The notes: generated by a model from the sequence alone, not told the origin. A stretch of DNA of 64,000 nt from Ruminococcus bromii (GCF_002834235.1 NZ_NNBY01000047.1:1-64000), one strand, 5' to 3'. Shown: positions 1 to 9,006, counted from the first letter of the stretch. Numbers and translations: made by a program.

Positions 1-827
1 AGCATTTGTTGAATATAGCGTATGTCAACATCTTCTTCAAGCAGTAGAGTTGCAAAAGAGTGACGAAACATATGCGGAGTAATGTGCAGCGGCACTTCCG
101 CACCGATTACATAGTTGGTAATCATATTACGAACAGATTGTTCAGATAGACGGTTGCCGAGTCTATTTATAAAGAAAAATTTGTTGTTTGCTATTTCAAA
201 TTTAAATGATTGATTATACTTTTTGAGCAACTCCTGAACATTTTGATTGCAGATTTGAATCAGGCGTTCTTTTGAGCCCTTTCCGTAAATTTTGATTATG
301 TAATCATTAAAATCAATTTGTTCAGTCGTGAGTGTGCATAATTCTGAAATCCTCATTCCGGTGGCAAATAACAACTCGAGTATAAGTGCATTCCGCAGAG
401 CAACTTTCTTAGTATAGTCAGTTTTAGCTTTGGTAAGTTGTAGATAAGCAAACCTAATAATTTGCTCAATATTATTTATGGGAATAGTTTTTGGGAGAAT
501 AAAGGGTTCTTTATACTTGATTTGTATCTTATGAAAAGGGTTAATATCAATAAGTTCCTCAATTTCAAGATAGTGAAAAAATGCTTTTAGCGAAGCGATT
601 TTTCGTTTAACACTCTTAGGTTTGTACTTACAGTGCAGTAAATTTATATATTGCTCAATGGATTTTTTGTTTGTCCATTCAATAGCAGATTCCATAGTGA
701 ATTCAAAATACTGCCTTAAATCAATAGTGTATGATTTTATCGTTTTCTGATCAAGATTTTTTCTTGAAAGGCAGAATTTTAGGTAATCGGTTGTCAAGTT
801 GGTTGCTTGTACATTTTTTATTTCCAT
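1..827 (-). CDS. Tyrosine recombinase / integrase (partial, C-terminus off the left edge)
   Basis: Read on the minus strand from the ATG at 825-827 (AAGGAG-type site just upstream), the frame stays open to base 1, about 275 codons. The N-terminal half looks like a SAM-like core-binding domain. The C-terminal half has the catalytic landmarks of the family: an Arg in ATGMRISELC, a Lys in YGKGSKERL and the HxxR box in HMFRHSFATLL. The catalytic Tyr would lie beyond the edge. Such enzymes insert or excise islands by site-specific recombination. The gene is probably the integrase of the AT-rich island that ends at the tRNA-Asn fragment near 8298, but this is inference, since a phage-type or Xer-like role elsewhere would look the same. 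Confidence 0.9.
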   Translation of the reverse strand, partial: MEIKNVQATNLTTDYLKFCLSRKNLDQKTIKSYTIDLRQYFEFTMESAIEWTNKKSIEQYINLLHCKYKPKSVKRKIASLKAFFHYLEIEELIDINPFHKIQIKYKEPFILPKTIPINNIEQIIRFAYLQLTKAKTDYTKKVALRNALILELLFATGMRISELCTLTTEQIDFNDYIIKIYGKGSKERLIQICNQNVQELLKKYNQSFKFEIANNKFFFINRLGNRLSEQSVRNMITNYVIGAEVPLHITPHMFRHSFATLLLEEDVDIRYIQQM

Positions 828-1194
828 CGCATATAGCTCCTTGTTTTTAATAAATTTATTATGCAACAGAAAATAAAGAAAGTCTATTTAAATGCCTATA
901 TAAATTTATTAGAAACCATTATTTGTAACTGAACAAACAACATTATATTATGCATACTGCATAAAAATACACTGTGAAATTTTACCACTAATTTGCGTAA
1001 AACTTATTTAAATATTTGTCGGATTATGTTACAATTAATATCATAAGAGGGAGTATATAAATATTTTTATATTATCAATATAAAAAAAGAACACAGTCAC
1101 AAATGGTTGTGATAAAAATTAACGAAAAAAAGATAATATACAGTTATATTCTATAAAGCAAGTCTGTTTATTCTTGTACTTTCTTTACTAAGGA
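828..1194. other. AT-rich intergenic region
   Basis: This 367-base gap separates the integrase start from the end of the kinase-like gene. It contains AATAAATTTATT palindromes around 848-860, immediately upstream of the integrase, which could be a recombinase or regulator site. No RNA gene and no convincing ORF is visible. Confidence 0.4.
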
Positions 1195-1899
1195 TCAATT
1201 GAATAATTTATTAAATTGAGGCAGTGATTTTAAGTAAATCATAATGTTTTTATGGACATCCTCTGGTGTACCGTTTGCTTCAATAGCATGAAGAGGATAA
1301 TCCTTCGTAAGTTGTTCAAAAGAATTTAATAAGTTTTTTGTGTTTTCTTCTTTTTGATAAAGTATGTTTTTAAGATCTTTCCTTGATTCATTATGTTTTA
1401 ATATAGTTTCACGGTTAACTTTTAAATATAATGCTATATCCGGAATTTGACTATATTTATGTAATGCTTTAAGCCATGAATATTCACAACCATAAGCTGT
1501 TTTAAATGCAACATCATCAAAAAAATATTTGTCAAAAATCAAAATTTTATTGTCATCCAGTAATGGCTTAGTTACAAATTTATACCATTGCTCAGAGTCA
1601 TAAAATGATGTATAAGCGGAATAGGATGTAAGCCATTTGTTTCCTGTTGAAATAAATTGTACAAGATCCATTATTTCAACATTTTCCTTTGAGTGCAATC
1701 TAAATCGGGTGTGTATAACATCAAATTGTTTCAAGTAATCGTAATAAGATGTTAAATCATCACCTATAGTATAGCGGATATTGGAATTAATATCCTGTAC
1801 TGCGCCAACACTTAATCCTTTTTTGCTAAAGTATGACAGTAATTTTTTTATTTGTGTTGTTTTTCCTGCGCCATCTGGACCTGAAAAAGAAATTATCAT
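1195..1899 (-). CDS. Thymidylate-kinase-like P-loop kinase
   Basis: The 234-residue protein starts with a beta strand and a Walker A motif, SGPDGAGKTTQ (residues 6-16), the arrangement of dTMP kinases and related nucleoside kinases. The middle carries a DKYFFDD segment where dTMP kinases have the DRY/LID-side motif. The start has a clear GGAGG site. Housekeeping dTMP kinases are about 210 residues and better conserved, so this is probably an accessory paralogue. Kinases of this type often sit near nucleotidyltransferases of the kind encoded at 4594-5454, which is on the same strand here but separated by an oppositely oriented NTPase gene. Substrate unknown. Confidence 0.75.
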   Translation of the reverse strand: MIISFSGPDGAGKTTQIKKLLSYFSKKGLSVGAVQDINSNIRYTIGDDLTSYYDYLKQFDVIHTRFRLHSKENVEIMDLVQFISTGNKWLTSYSAYTSFYDSEQWYKFVTKPLLDDNKILIFDKYFFDDVAFKTAYGCEYSWLKALHKYSQIPDIALYLKVNRETILKHNESRKDLKNILYQKEENTKNLLNSFEQLTKDYPLHAIEANGTPEDVHKNIMIYLKSLPQFNKLFN

Positions 1900-1944
1900 A
1901 ATATTCCTCCTGAAAATATAGTTTATAGAAAGGGTTAGAGTGCC

Positions 1945-4374
1945 TTGATAGATTATAATAAAGATATTGATAAAATTAATTTCATTGATAGAAAAGAAAT
2001 TTGTTCATTAATCAGAAATGCATATAAAGAATGTTCAAAAGACAGCACATATTTTAAAATATTATGTCTTTACGGAATAGGCGGAATAGGTAAAAGTCGA
2101 ATATTAAAAGAAAATATTAATAGTATGGCAAATCCAATATATATTACTTTGGAAATAACACATCGTGATGATTTGCTTGACATACTCATAAAATTCAGGA
2201 AAGCTTTGCCTAAAAAATACTCTTATCCTTTATTTGACTACGCAATGCTTATATTGTGGAATAATCTGAATGTAAGTCAATTAAATGACGAATTTCTAAC
2301 CTTTACCAAAAGTAACATTGTAGAGTTTTTAAAGACTACTTTAGATGTTTCCTTAAGTTGGTTTACAGGGTTGTCCATAGCATCAATTATTGAACTGCTT
2401 TTTAAAGCCTATGATAAACTTAAAAAAATTTATAATAGCTATCAAGTAAATAAGATACTGGATAATATAAACAATATGCAAACATACGATTTGCTTAAAA
2501 GCCTTCCGTTTTTATTGGGAAAAGACATACAAAGAGTTTTCCTTAATAAGTCATTAATTATGGTCGTTGATGCATTTAAAAATTATTCACAAAACATAAA
2601 TGATGCATCAAGTTGGTTGATTTCTATAATCCAAAATATACACTATGGTTTTTTTATAATTACAAGCCGTGAGAAAATAAATTTACCAAGAAATTTAGAA
2701 AAATACAGTATTTGCAAAGAGATTGTTGAATTACCAAAAAATGAGGTTAGGGATGAATTACTTAAGCAATATAAAGAATACCCTGAACTTGTAGAAAACA
2801 TTATTACGACTACTGATTGTATCCCCATTTATTTAGATTTGGCTATTAAAACAGTCGCTAAAATGAGCGAGAAAAAAATCTCTAAAAATCAAATTTATTT
2901 CAAAGAAAAAGATGATATTATTCATCAATTTTTGGTCCATTTAAGTGAACAGGAACAAAAATCCATAATGATATTGTCAATTGTCCAAATATTTGACAAG
3001 TCAATTTTTGAATATTTGATAAAAGATTTAAATTTGCAAATTGATGTATTAGAATACGAAACTATTTGTAATCGTACGCTGATAAGGAATCTGGAGAATG
3101 ACAAATATTTTTATAAGATACACGATATTATAAGTGATAATATCTCAACTGTAGCAACGCCGCCCTATAGGGAAAGAGTGTTAAAAAGTTACCTGAATTA
3201 CATTCATTTATTTGGTTTGAAAAATTACAGTGATATTCAAATCAATATGCTTTTTAAGCATGTTCTCACACTATTTATTAAATTTGATATTACTTTATCC
3301 CAAGAATACAATGAGGCATTACTTGACATTTTCTTTGTAATTAAAGAAGCCAACATACCTTTCAATTGTTTTGAAATTATTGACTTTAACACAAATAACA
3401 ACTTTAAATACCTTTTTAATTTTGTTAGAGCTGTAAGTGAGGAACGAGCTAATAGTAGCAGTCGACTTAAATGGTTGAACAAAATCAATGAGGATTTATG
3501 TTGTTTTGGAAAACATATAAAATCTTTACAACTTATGAAAGGATATCTTTGCGGACTTTGTGACGGAGCGCAAAATTTAAAAAGTACAGTTATAAAGATT
3601 AATTCTCAACTTTCTGATTCAGAAGTAAATGAATGGTATTACGGTCAAACAAAAATATTTTTAGGTGACTGTTATATTTCTTACGGATTGTTTAAGAAAG
3701 GTCTAAATGAATTAACGGAATACCAAAAAAAATTACAAAATTTAGTCGGAAAAGAAAATCATTCGTTCCAAGTAGTTCGACATATTGCACACGGATATCG
3801 ATTTAATTTGAAGATGGACAAGGCTGACGAGTTGTATAGTGATTTAATTTATAATAAGAACACATTAGCAACTTCACTGCAAAAAGTATATATATTAACC
3901 AACCTTTGTGAAACTAATTGTTATTTTAATCCTGACAAAGTTATATCTATTCAAAAAGAAGCTTTAACATTGAGCAATGCCTTTAATGATTTAAAAAGTA
4001 AAGGTAAAATCTATTATTCATTAGCTATTGCTTGGTTAATTAAAAAAAAGTATAAACGAGCAAGAAAATACATCCGTAAAAGTCTTTATTTAAATCAACA
4101 AGATGGCTATTTAGCAGGTAAGCTTTATGCTCATATGGCTAATGCATATTATGAATATGCGGTATCTCACCATATCTCGAAAAATACATTGCGCATAATT
4201 CGAGATATACTAAAAAAAATTCAAGTATATTCATATTTTGAATTACCTCTTTCAATTATGACTGAGGAATATCATAATCTATTACAAATAAGGCGTTCAT
4301 ATGAATGGCTTGATTTTGATTATACTGTAATTAAATATCGTTCATTTTTGGACTCATTAACTAATTTAAAATAA
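1945..4374 (+). CDS. STAND / NB-ARC-like NTPase with TPR-like C-terminus
   Basis: This 809-residue protein probably begins at the TTG at 1945, 45 bases from the divergent kinase start, with an AAGGG-type site upstream. An NB-ARC-like core starts almost at once: Walker A GIGGIGKS near residue 45, a Walker B candidate LIMVVDAF near residue 210 and a sensor-like FIITSRE near residue 235. The C-terminal half is all-helical with repeated Tyr/Leu-rich units suggesting TPR repeats. STAND proteins are switch ATPases that bind a ligand through the repeats and oligomerise; many bacterial ones are anti-phage sensors (Avs and relatives). No N-terminal effector domain is evident, so the effector, if any, must be elsewhere or unrecognised. 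Confidence 0.75.
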   Translation: MIDYNKDIDKINFIDRKEICSLIRNAYKECSKDSTYFKILCLYGIGGIGKSRILKENINSMANPIYITLEITHRDDLLDILIKFRKALPKKYSYPLFDYAMLILWNNLNVSQLNDEFLTFTKSNIVEFLKTTLDVSLSWFTGLSIASIIELLFKAYDKLKKIYNSYQVNKILDNINNMQTYDLLKSLPFLLGKDIQRVFLNKSLIMVVDAFKNYSQNINDASSWLISIIQNIHYGFFIITSREKINLPRNLEKYSICKEIVELPKNEVRDELLKQYKEYPELVENIITTTDCIPIYLDLAIKTVAKMSEKKISKNQIYFKEKDDIIHQFLVHLSEQEQKSIMILSIVQIFDKSIFEYLIKDLNLQIDVLEYETICNRTLIRNLENDKYFYKIHDIISDNISTVATPPYRERVLKSYLNYIHLFGLKNYSDIQINMLFKHVLTLFIKFDITLSQEYNEALLDIFFVIKEANIPFNCFEIIDFNTNNNFKYLFNFVRAVSEERANSSSRLKWLNKINEDLCCFGKHIKSLQLMKGYLCGLCDGAQNLKSTVIKINSQLSDSEVNEWYYGQTKIFLGDCYISYGLFKKGLNELTEYQKKLQNLVGKENHSFQVVRHIAHGYRFNLKMDKADELYSDLIYNKNTLATSLQKVYILTNLCETNCYFNPDKVISIQKEALTLSNAFNDLKSKGKIYYSLAIAWLIKKKYKRARKYIRKSLYLNQQDGYLAGKLYAHMANAYYEYAVSHHISKNTLRIIRDILKKIQVYSYFELPLSIMTEEYHNLLQIRRSYEWLDFDYTVIKYRSFLDSLTNLK

Positions 4375-4593
4375 TTATATTAAATTTAGCAATTGAATTT
4401 ATACCTTTTATAGCTAAACAGATGGCTGTATCTTTTGTTGAAATAGAGATATATCATCTACTGTTATAAATTTAAGATTTGTTTTAATTAGGATGCCAAT
4501 GCAGATTTCATTAGAGCAAGAATATATTCGTTAAATTTGTAATTAAATACAATAAATATTACTCATAAACATTATACTGCTTTTAATGTGCGC

Positions 4594-5454
4594 TTAAAAA
4601 GTTATATCGGTATATAACTCTTTCAAACATACTATTGTGTATTCAAGTTCTTTTTTTAGTTGCATATGCGCAGATAACTCATTGATTTCTTTAAAACTTA
4701 TTTTTTTTAGATATTTAAGATAGTATTCATGTAAGTCTATAAGTTTTATATTATTATATTTTTTATTTGCAGATGCGTTGGATTTTGAATGTACATCTAA
4801 AAAATAATTCTGACATAAAAACAAAAATTCGTATAATGGGTTTTGGTTTTCTCTAATTTGATTTATTAAATCATCTGCAAAAGAAAAATCGAAATCAAAT
4901 CTTAATTTATCCTGAAATTCGTTCTTTTCGATTTTTATATAGAAGTAACTTTTTACTGTTGAATTTATTGAACATAAAGAGTCTGTGTTATTAATCAAAT
5001 ATGTGTTAAACCCAGATTCTGTCATAAAAGAATGTATCTTTGATTTATCTTTATCTGATGCGATAAAATCAATATCACTTAAAATACGGACTCCGCAATC
5101 TGCTGAATAAATGGTTTTTAAAAATCGCAGTCCCTTTACTGGTGTAGCCATAATTCTTTTTTGCTCAAAGTAAGAAATAATAGGCTCCGATGCCTTTAAA
5201 AAATAATTATTTTGTTTACAGTTGCATTTATAGTGATATTCCATGTTGTTTTTAATAATTGTCGGTAACAGGGGCAATAATTCGAGAATTTGCAAACTTC
5301 TGTAAACTAAACACAGCGTTTTGTTTATAATGCATATATTCAGAAAACTATACCAATCAATGCCGCTTTTTAAAATATGGTATATACGAGTTTTTGTAAA
5401 CTGATCAAAATGTGTTCTTCCCAGTAATACTGCAAAAGTTTCTTCCTTTGTCAT
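4594..5454 (-). CDS. Nucleotidyltransferase family protein (NTP_transf_5-like)
   Basis: The 286-residue protein has the layout of the NTP_transf_5 family (PF14907): helical N-terminus, then KGLRFLKTIY, then GVRILSDIDFIASD near residues 120-135, in which the DID aspartates would bind metal. These are Pol-beta-fold nucleotidyltransferases of unknown substrate, found in polysaccharide, RiPP and accessory clusters. A good AGGAG site precedes the ATG. It is convergent with the STAND gene across 219 non-coding bases. The assignment to the fold is fairly secure; the role is not. Confidence 0.7.
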   Translation of the reverse strand: MTKEETFAVLLGRTHFDQFTKTRIYHILKSGIDWYSFLNICIINKTLCLVYRSLQILELLPLLPTIIKNNMEYHYKCNCKQNNYFLKASEPIISYFEQKRIMATPVKGLRFLKTIYSADCGVRILSDIDFIASDKDKSKIHSFMTESGFNTYLINNTDSLCSINSTVKSYFYIKIEKNEFQDKLRFDFDFSFADDLINQIRENQNPLYEFLFLCQNYFLDVHSKSNASANKKYNNIKLIDLHEYYLKYLKKISFKEINELSAHMQLKKELEYTIVCLKELYTDITF

Positions 5455-5550
5455 ATTATTTTTCTCCTATTTAAACATCAGGAAATTAAATTTAAAACAT
5501 ATAACTGTATATTATCCTTTATTGGTGATAATCTTGTTAGAATAACAAAA

Positions 5551-5590
5551 AATAAGCACCAACCATTTCTAGTTGGTGCTTATTTATAAT
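5551..5590. terminator. 13-bp perfect hairpin, probable bidirectional terminator
   Basis: Bases 5551-5563 (AATAAGCACCAAC) pair perfectly with 5572-5584 around an 8-base loop, with A-rich and T-rich flanks. It lies between the start of the nucleotidyltransferase and the next operon, so it may insulate the two units. Confidence 0.55.
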
Positions 5591-5613
5591 TAATTTTGAA
5601 AGAAAGTGTTATA

Positions 5614-6657
5614 GTGAAAATTATTTTCAATTCAATTAGAGTTATTGATTATATTAATGAAAAAATACATAACATAAACATACCTAAAACTTTTAATGAG
5701 TATGTGGTGGACCTTATAACACACATAAATAGTAATGAAAATGTCAGGGCATACAAAACAACTTCTAATTCTACAGAAGTTATTTCTTGTGTACTTAATA
5801 TTTTGAGTACTATAAGTAATGAGAATTTAAGCAATGAGGATTGCATAATACGCAAAAATGATATAATTGCACAGAGATTATTAAGGACAGAAAAAGAAGC
5901 CCAAACCCGTGTGAGTAATATGAATATTAATGTAAAAAAAGGTAGTTTGATTCAAGCATTAATATTTGATGAGTTCAAGAATACATATTTATATTTACTT
6001 GCTAAGGTTGAACATAGCGATTTTATAGATGATTATGATTTTAGTTTTAAAACTGGTTTTTCAAAAGATAAAAAAACCATATGGAAATCTTGTTTAATTG
6101 ATTTATGTAATCCTGATGCTGATGTTTTTGATGTCAAAGTTTATTCAGATACAAAGGCAAAGTATTGGAGTGAAAAATTTCTTGAGTTAGAAGAAGTAAT
6201 TAGTGATGAATTAAATACTGTTAATGCATTTAAAGCAATAGATAATATCCTTAGTAGAAATGTGAAAAAAGATTTCAAAAAAGATTACACAATCATAAGA
6301 AATACGTTTATTTCGTATTTTAAGAGTAATGAACATGTTGATTACAAAACGATGATTGATAGTGTAGTAGGAAATTATTCTCCTTATGAGCTTGATGAGA
6401 CTAAATTCCTTAATTTAAAGGAAAAGTTATATGAATTGCCAGACAAAAACAAATTTGATCGCCAATTTAATTCCGTACCTAATGCTATTAATGCACGAAT
6501 AGCCAAAGTATATAAAGTCAATACTGGTATTGAACTCAAAGTTAAAGATGGCATACCAGATTTGCAAGATGTTATTAAAGCTTTTCAAGATACAGATGGA
6601 TTTAGATATTTGAAAATAAAAATAACAGATAAAGATACATACGAATGCTTTAAATAG
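5614..6657 (+). CDS. NA37/NdpA-like nucleoid-associated protein (tentative)
   Basis: I prefer the GTG at 5614 (347 aa), which has an AGAAAG site 7 bases upstream; a TTG at 5596 is in frame but has no site. No strong motif is present. The plan resembles the 37-kDa nucleoid-associated family (PF04245): a central segment KKGSLIQALIF followed by a beta-rich stretch and KTGFSKDKK, and a C-terminus with FDRQFNSVPNAINARIAKVY and DGFRYLKIKI. Proteins of this shape occur in defence loci; KwaB of the Kiwa system is a DNA-binding partner of a membrane protein. The next gene, 32 bases on, encodes a membrane protein, so the two probably act together. Family assignment is from memory and uncertain. Confidence 0.5.
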   Translation: MKIIFNSIRVIDYINEKIHNINIPKTFNEYVVDLITHINSNENVRAYKTTSNSTEVISCVLNILSTISNENLSNEDCIIRKNDIIAQRLLRTEKEAQTRVSNMNINVKKGSLIQALIFDEFKNTYLYLLAKVEHSDFIDDYDFSFKTGFSKDKKTIWKSCLIDLCNPDADVFDVKVYSDTKAKYWSEKFLELEEVISDELNTVNAFKAIDNILSRNVKKDFKKDYTIIRNTFISYFKSNEHVDYKTMIDSVVGNYSPYELDETKFLNLKEKLYELPDKNKFDRQFNSVPNAINARIAKVYKVNTGIELKVKDGIPDLQDVIKAFQDTDGFRYLKIKITDKDTYECFK

Positions 6658-6689
6658 GATAAAATGATATAAAAAAGGGGGGAGATTAT

Positions 6690-8171
6690 TTGAATATACA
6701 GGATGAAATAAAAGAGTTGTTTTTAATTGATACAATCTCCTTTTCAGAGAGAATTTTTACTTGTGAAATTTTATTTGAAGCGCTAGTTCAAAATCTTCCT
6801 GATTATATTACGTTATGTAAATTTATTGATAATATTAGTTTTGGAAACGATGTAAAAGTCTCTTTCGTTGATTTAGATGATAATATATTTTCTATTTCCT
6901 TTAAAAATAAATCATCACAAGAAGAATACAAAAATTATATATCAAATTTGTGTAATGATGATTCACTGGAAATGAAAATAGAAATAAAAAAGAATATAAT
7001 TAAGAACCATTTTACCATATATAACTATAGTCAATTTACAGAGGATTTATTGAATAACTCATTGTTTGAAATTATGCAAATTTTTAGTAAAATTTTGAAC
7101 GGTCTGGAGTATATTATATTTAATGTTTTAGATGAAAATGTAAATTGGAATACTAAAACTATGATATTTTCCCACGATTTGAATTCTTGTTTTTCACCCT
7201 CAATTAAGAGAGTTGAGAGGATAGAGTTATGTAAGATAACATCTTATTTTCAAAGCGGTATGGAATTGAGTATTTTACCTGATGATTTTGATATTAAGGT
7301 TAATACGCAGGGAAATCCATATGTAAAGATATTTAAAAGAATAAATACAACATTATCTATTTCATATATTTCATCTATCTCTTCCATTGATAGCGAATGT
7401 TTAAAATGTACAATTAACGGTCAAAGAAATGTATCATTTAAATATGACATTGACGATATTGAAAACAATGGAGTTTTATATAATATATATGATTGGATTT
7501 ATACTGATGGAAATCCTGTTGATAAGTCAATTATAGCTAGAAACATAATTAGTCTTCATTGTAAATATAGCAGTTTACTGGATGTTGACCCGAGAACATT
7601 AATTTCAATTACATCTAATTATGAAATATATTTAAAAGAAAATGTTTCTAAATACTTAGAGGCCAAAACAAAAGTTTCTGAATTTATAAGTGACATAGGA
7701 GCCAAATTGGGTGATAACGCACTAGAATTATTTAATAGATTTAAAAACAATGTGTTGGCTATTTTTAGCTTTTTATTAACAGTGGTTTTGGTAAATATAG
7801 TGTCACAAAATCCGTTGGATAATATATTTACTAAAGATATAACAGCGTTGGTTGAATTAATTCTTCTTGGTTCTGCAATATATTTTTTAGCTTGCTTATT
7901 GGAAACTATTTATAAGTATGAAAAGACAAACAACGCATATAACTTATTGCGAAGAAATTATGAGGATATTTTTTCAGAAGAAGAATTGAATGAAATTTTT
8001 AATAACGATGAAGTATTTAAAAAATGTAAAAAAATTGTTATTCGTAATATTGTAATTTTTTCTGCATTATGGATACTGTTTTTTGTTGTGGCTGTTATAG
8101 TGATTGAGAATATAAGTACAAATCCATTTGTTAGTAAATTTATTAGATATATAGCAGGTCTATTTGATTAG
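6690..8171 (+). CDS. Membrane protein of unknown function, partner of the NA37-like gene
   Basis: The 493-residue protein starts at TTG 6690 behind a strong GGGGGGAG site. Residues 1 to about 345 are soluble and acidic with no motif I recognise. The C-terminal third has three hydrophobic helices: about 350-370 (VLAIFSFLLTVVLVNIV), 385-407 (LVELILLGSAIYFLACLLE) and 450-475 (IVIFSALWILFFVVAVIVI). This gives a large cytoplasmic head anchored near its C-terminus, unlike the small four-helix KwaA. It is the second gene of a two-gene unit with the NA37-like protein inside a mobile island, which suggests membrane-linked defence, but this is inference only. Confidence 0.55.
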   Translation: MNIQDEIKELFLIDTISFSERIFTCEILFEALVQNLPDYITLCKFIDNISFGNDVKVSFVDLDDNIFSISFKNKSSQEEYKNYISNLCNDDSLEMKIEIKKNIIKNHFTIYNYSQFTEDLLNNSLFEIMQIFSKILNGLEYIIFNVLDENVNWNTKTMIFSHDLNSCFSPSIKRVERIELCKITSYFQSGMELSILPDDFDIKVNTQGNPYVKIFKRINTTLSISYISSISSIDSECLKCTINGQRNVSFKYDIDDIENNGVLYNIYDWIYTDGNPVDKSIIARNIISLHCKYSSLLDVDPRTLISITSNYEIYLKENVSKYLEAKTKVSEFISDIGAKLGDNALELFNRFKNNVLAIFSFLLTVVLVNIVSQNPLDNIFTKDITALVELILLGSAIYFLACLLETIYKYEKTNNAYNLLRRNYEDIFSEEELNEIFNNDEVFKKCKKIVIRNIVIFSALWILFFVVAVIVIENISTNPFVSKFIRYIAGLFD

Positions 8172-8226
8172 TACGTTTCCTAAGGTAAAATGTCACAACA
8201 AAACAAATATAAATGACAGATAATTA

Positions 8227-8298
8227 TTCCCCTACATTCACCAGAGCGCATGACTGTTAATCATGATGTCACTGGTTCGAGCCCAGTTGGGGGAGCCA
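8227..8298 (+). pseudogene. tRNA-Asn(GUU) 3' fragment, probable attachment site
   Basis: From about 8242 the sequence reads as the 3' two-thirds of tRNA-Asn: anticodon arm CATGA-CTGTTAA-TCATG (anticodon GTT), T arm ACTGG-TTCGAGC-CCAGT, acceptor TGGGGGA, discriminator G and CCA. The 5' part is wrong: the D stem partner of GAGC is missing and the arm is about four bases short, although TTCCCC at 8227-8232 can still pair with the acceptor. A tRNA 3' end with its terminator beside an integrase-bearing island is the usual scar of integration, so I read it as the displaced 3' end, with the intact tRNA-Asn left of the window. Confidence 0.75.
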
Positions 8299-8300
8299 CA

Positions 8301-8334
8301 ACAGAGTAGTCTTTTGACTACTCTGTTTTTTTTA
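8301..8334 (+). terminator. Terminator of the tRNA-Asn fragment
   Basis: An 11-bp perfect stem, ACAGAGTAGTC (8301-8311) with 8316-8326, a TTTT loop and a T-tract to 8333, immediately after the CCA of the tRNA fragment. Confidence 0.85.
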
Positions 8335-8376
8335 TCTAAATTTACTGCTAAATCGGGCAAGAAGGTGAGCGTTAAG

Positions 8377-8402
8377 AAACCAGTCCTGTGGACTGGTTTT
8401 AG
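8377..8402 (+). terminator. Hairpin with short T-tract
   Basis: AAACCAGTCC (8377-8386) pairs perfectly with 8390-8399 around TGT and is followed by a few T residues. It may be a second terminator or a remnant of another tRNA tail. Confidence 0.5.
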
Positions 8403-8494
8403 CGAACTGGGATTGAGTGAGTGCTGTTTAAGAACCAAACGTGGTATGCGAGGCAGTTACTTTCCTCCCTTACAAAGTAAGTTGGGTGAGCCAG

Positions 8495-8525
8495 AAAACG
8501 ACAGGTTTTTACCTGTCGTTTTTTT
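8495..8525 (+). terminator. Strong intrinsic terminator
   Basis: A 12-bp stem, AAAACGACAGGT (8495-8506) with 8511-8522, TTTT loop and T-tail. It follows GGGTGAGCCA, which resembles a tRNA 3' end like that at 8288-8298, so it may be the tail of a second eroded tRNA. Confidence 0.75.
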
Positions 8526-8554
8526 AGTGAAATAAATCCTTACAGATTTGTAAA

Positions 8555-8698
8555 ATACGCTTTGCGTATGAAATATTCCTTCTGAATGTGAAATGACTAC
8601 GGTGTGAGCTGATTTATTTCATTTCACTTTCTGTGTTACCAGAAAATTTCACAATACGTTATGTAGTATTTCACCGTTTGCACAGCAAACAATTTCAC
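8555..8698. repeat. Cluster of mini-palindromes joined by TTTCAC
   Basis: Several short palindromes, TACGC-ttt-GCGTA (8556-8568), AATAC...GTATT (8653-8670) and GTTTGC-aca-GCAAAC (8676-8690), are interleaved with five copies of TTTCAC or its complement. This looks like a repetitive extragenic element abutting the IS remnant. No coding potential is evident. Confidence 0.5.
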
Positions 8699-8699
8699 G

Positions 8700-9006
8700 G
8701 AGCAGTTGATGTGTGGAAACGAAATTTCAACCATGTCGAGCATCTTTTTGATTACGGCAGTGCCGTTCGTAAGGTTATGTGTACAACCAATGCGATTGAA
8801 AGCATAAAGTCAAGTTTCAGAAAAGTTACAAAAAAGGGTGCTTTTCCAAATGAAATGCACTACTCAAATTGCTCTATTTACGCACAACCGAGCTTTACAA
8901 AAAGTGGAATGGCAGTAAGGTTCAAAATTGGGCTATGGTCAGAAATCAACTGGCTGCGAATGAAAAAATCAGTGCCCGTATTAAAAAATACGAGCACATG
9001 ATTTAA
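8700..9006 (+). pseudogene. IS256-family (mutator-type) transposase remnant
   Basis: The translated stretch around 8745-8850 gives RKVMCTTNAIES...FRKVTKKGAFPN, the conserved C-terminal region of Transposase_mut (PF00872) enzymes. Further on the correct reading shifts frame: KWNGSKVQNWAMVRNQLA and EKISARIKKYEH ending at TAA 9004-9006 are in another frame from the first half, so at least one frameshift has occurred. The N-terminal two thirds, including the first catalytic Asp residues, are absent. About 50 bases downstream, ACTTACACACTTTTCTTGACA (9040-9060) resembles the right terminal repeat of IS256-type elements. It is a dead insertion sequence. Confidence 0.85.

Noticed and set aside
5614..8171. 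Direct assignment as a Kiwa system
   Set aside because: The membrane protein is far larger than KwaA, has three C-terminal helices and comes second in the operon; the first protein only loosely resembles the NA37/DUF4868 group.
8238..8438. 66-codon minus-strand ORF and 90-codon plus-strand ORF at 8263-8535
   Set aside because: Both run through the tRNA-Asn fragment and its terminators; such frames are well-known artefacts over tRNA ends.
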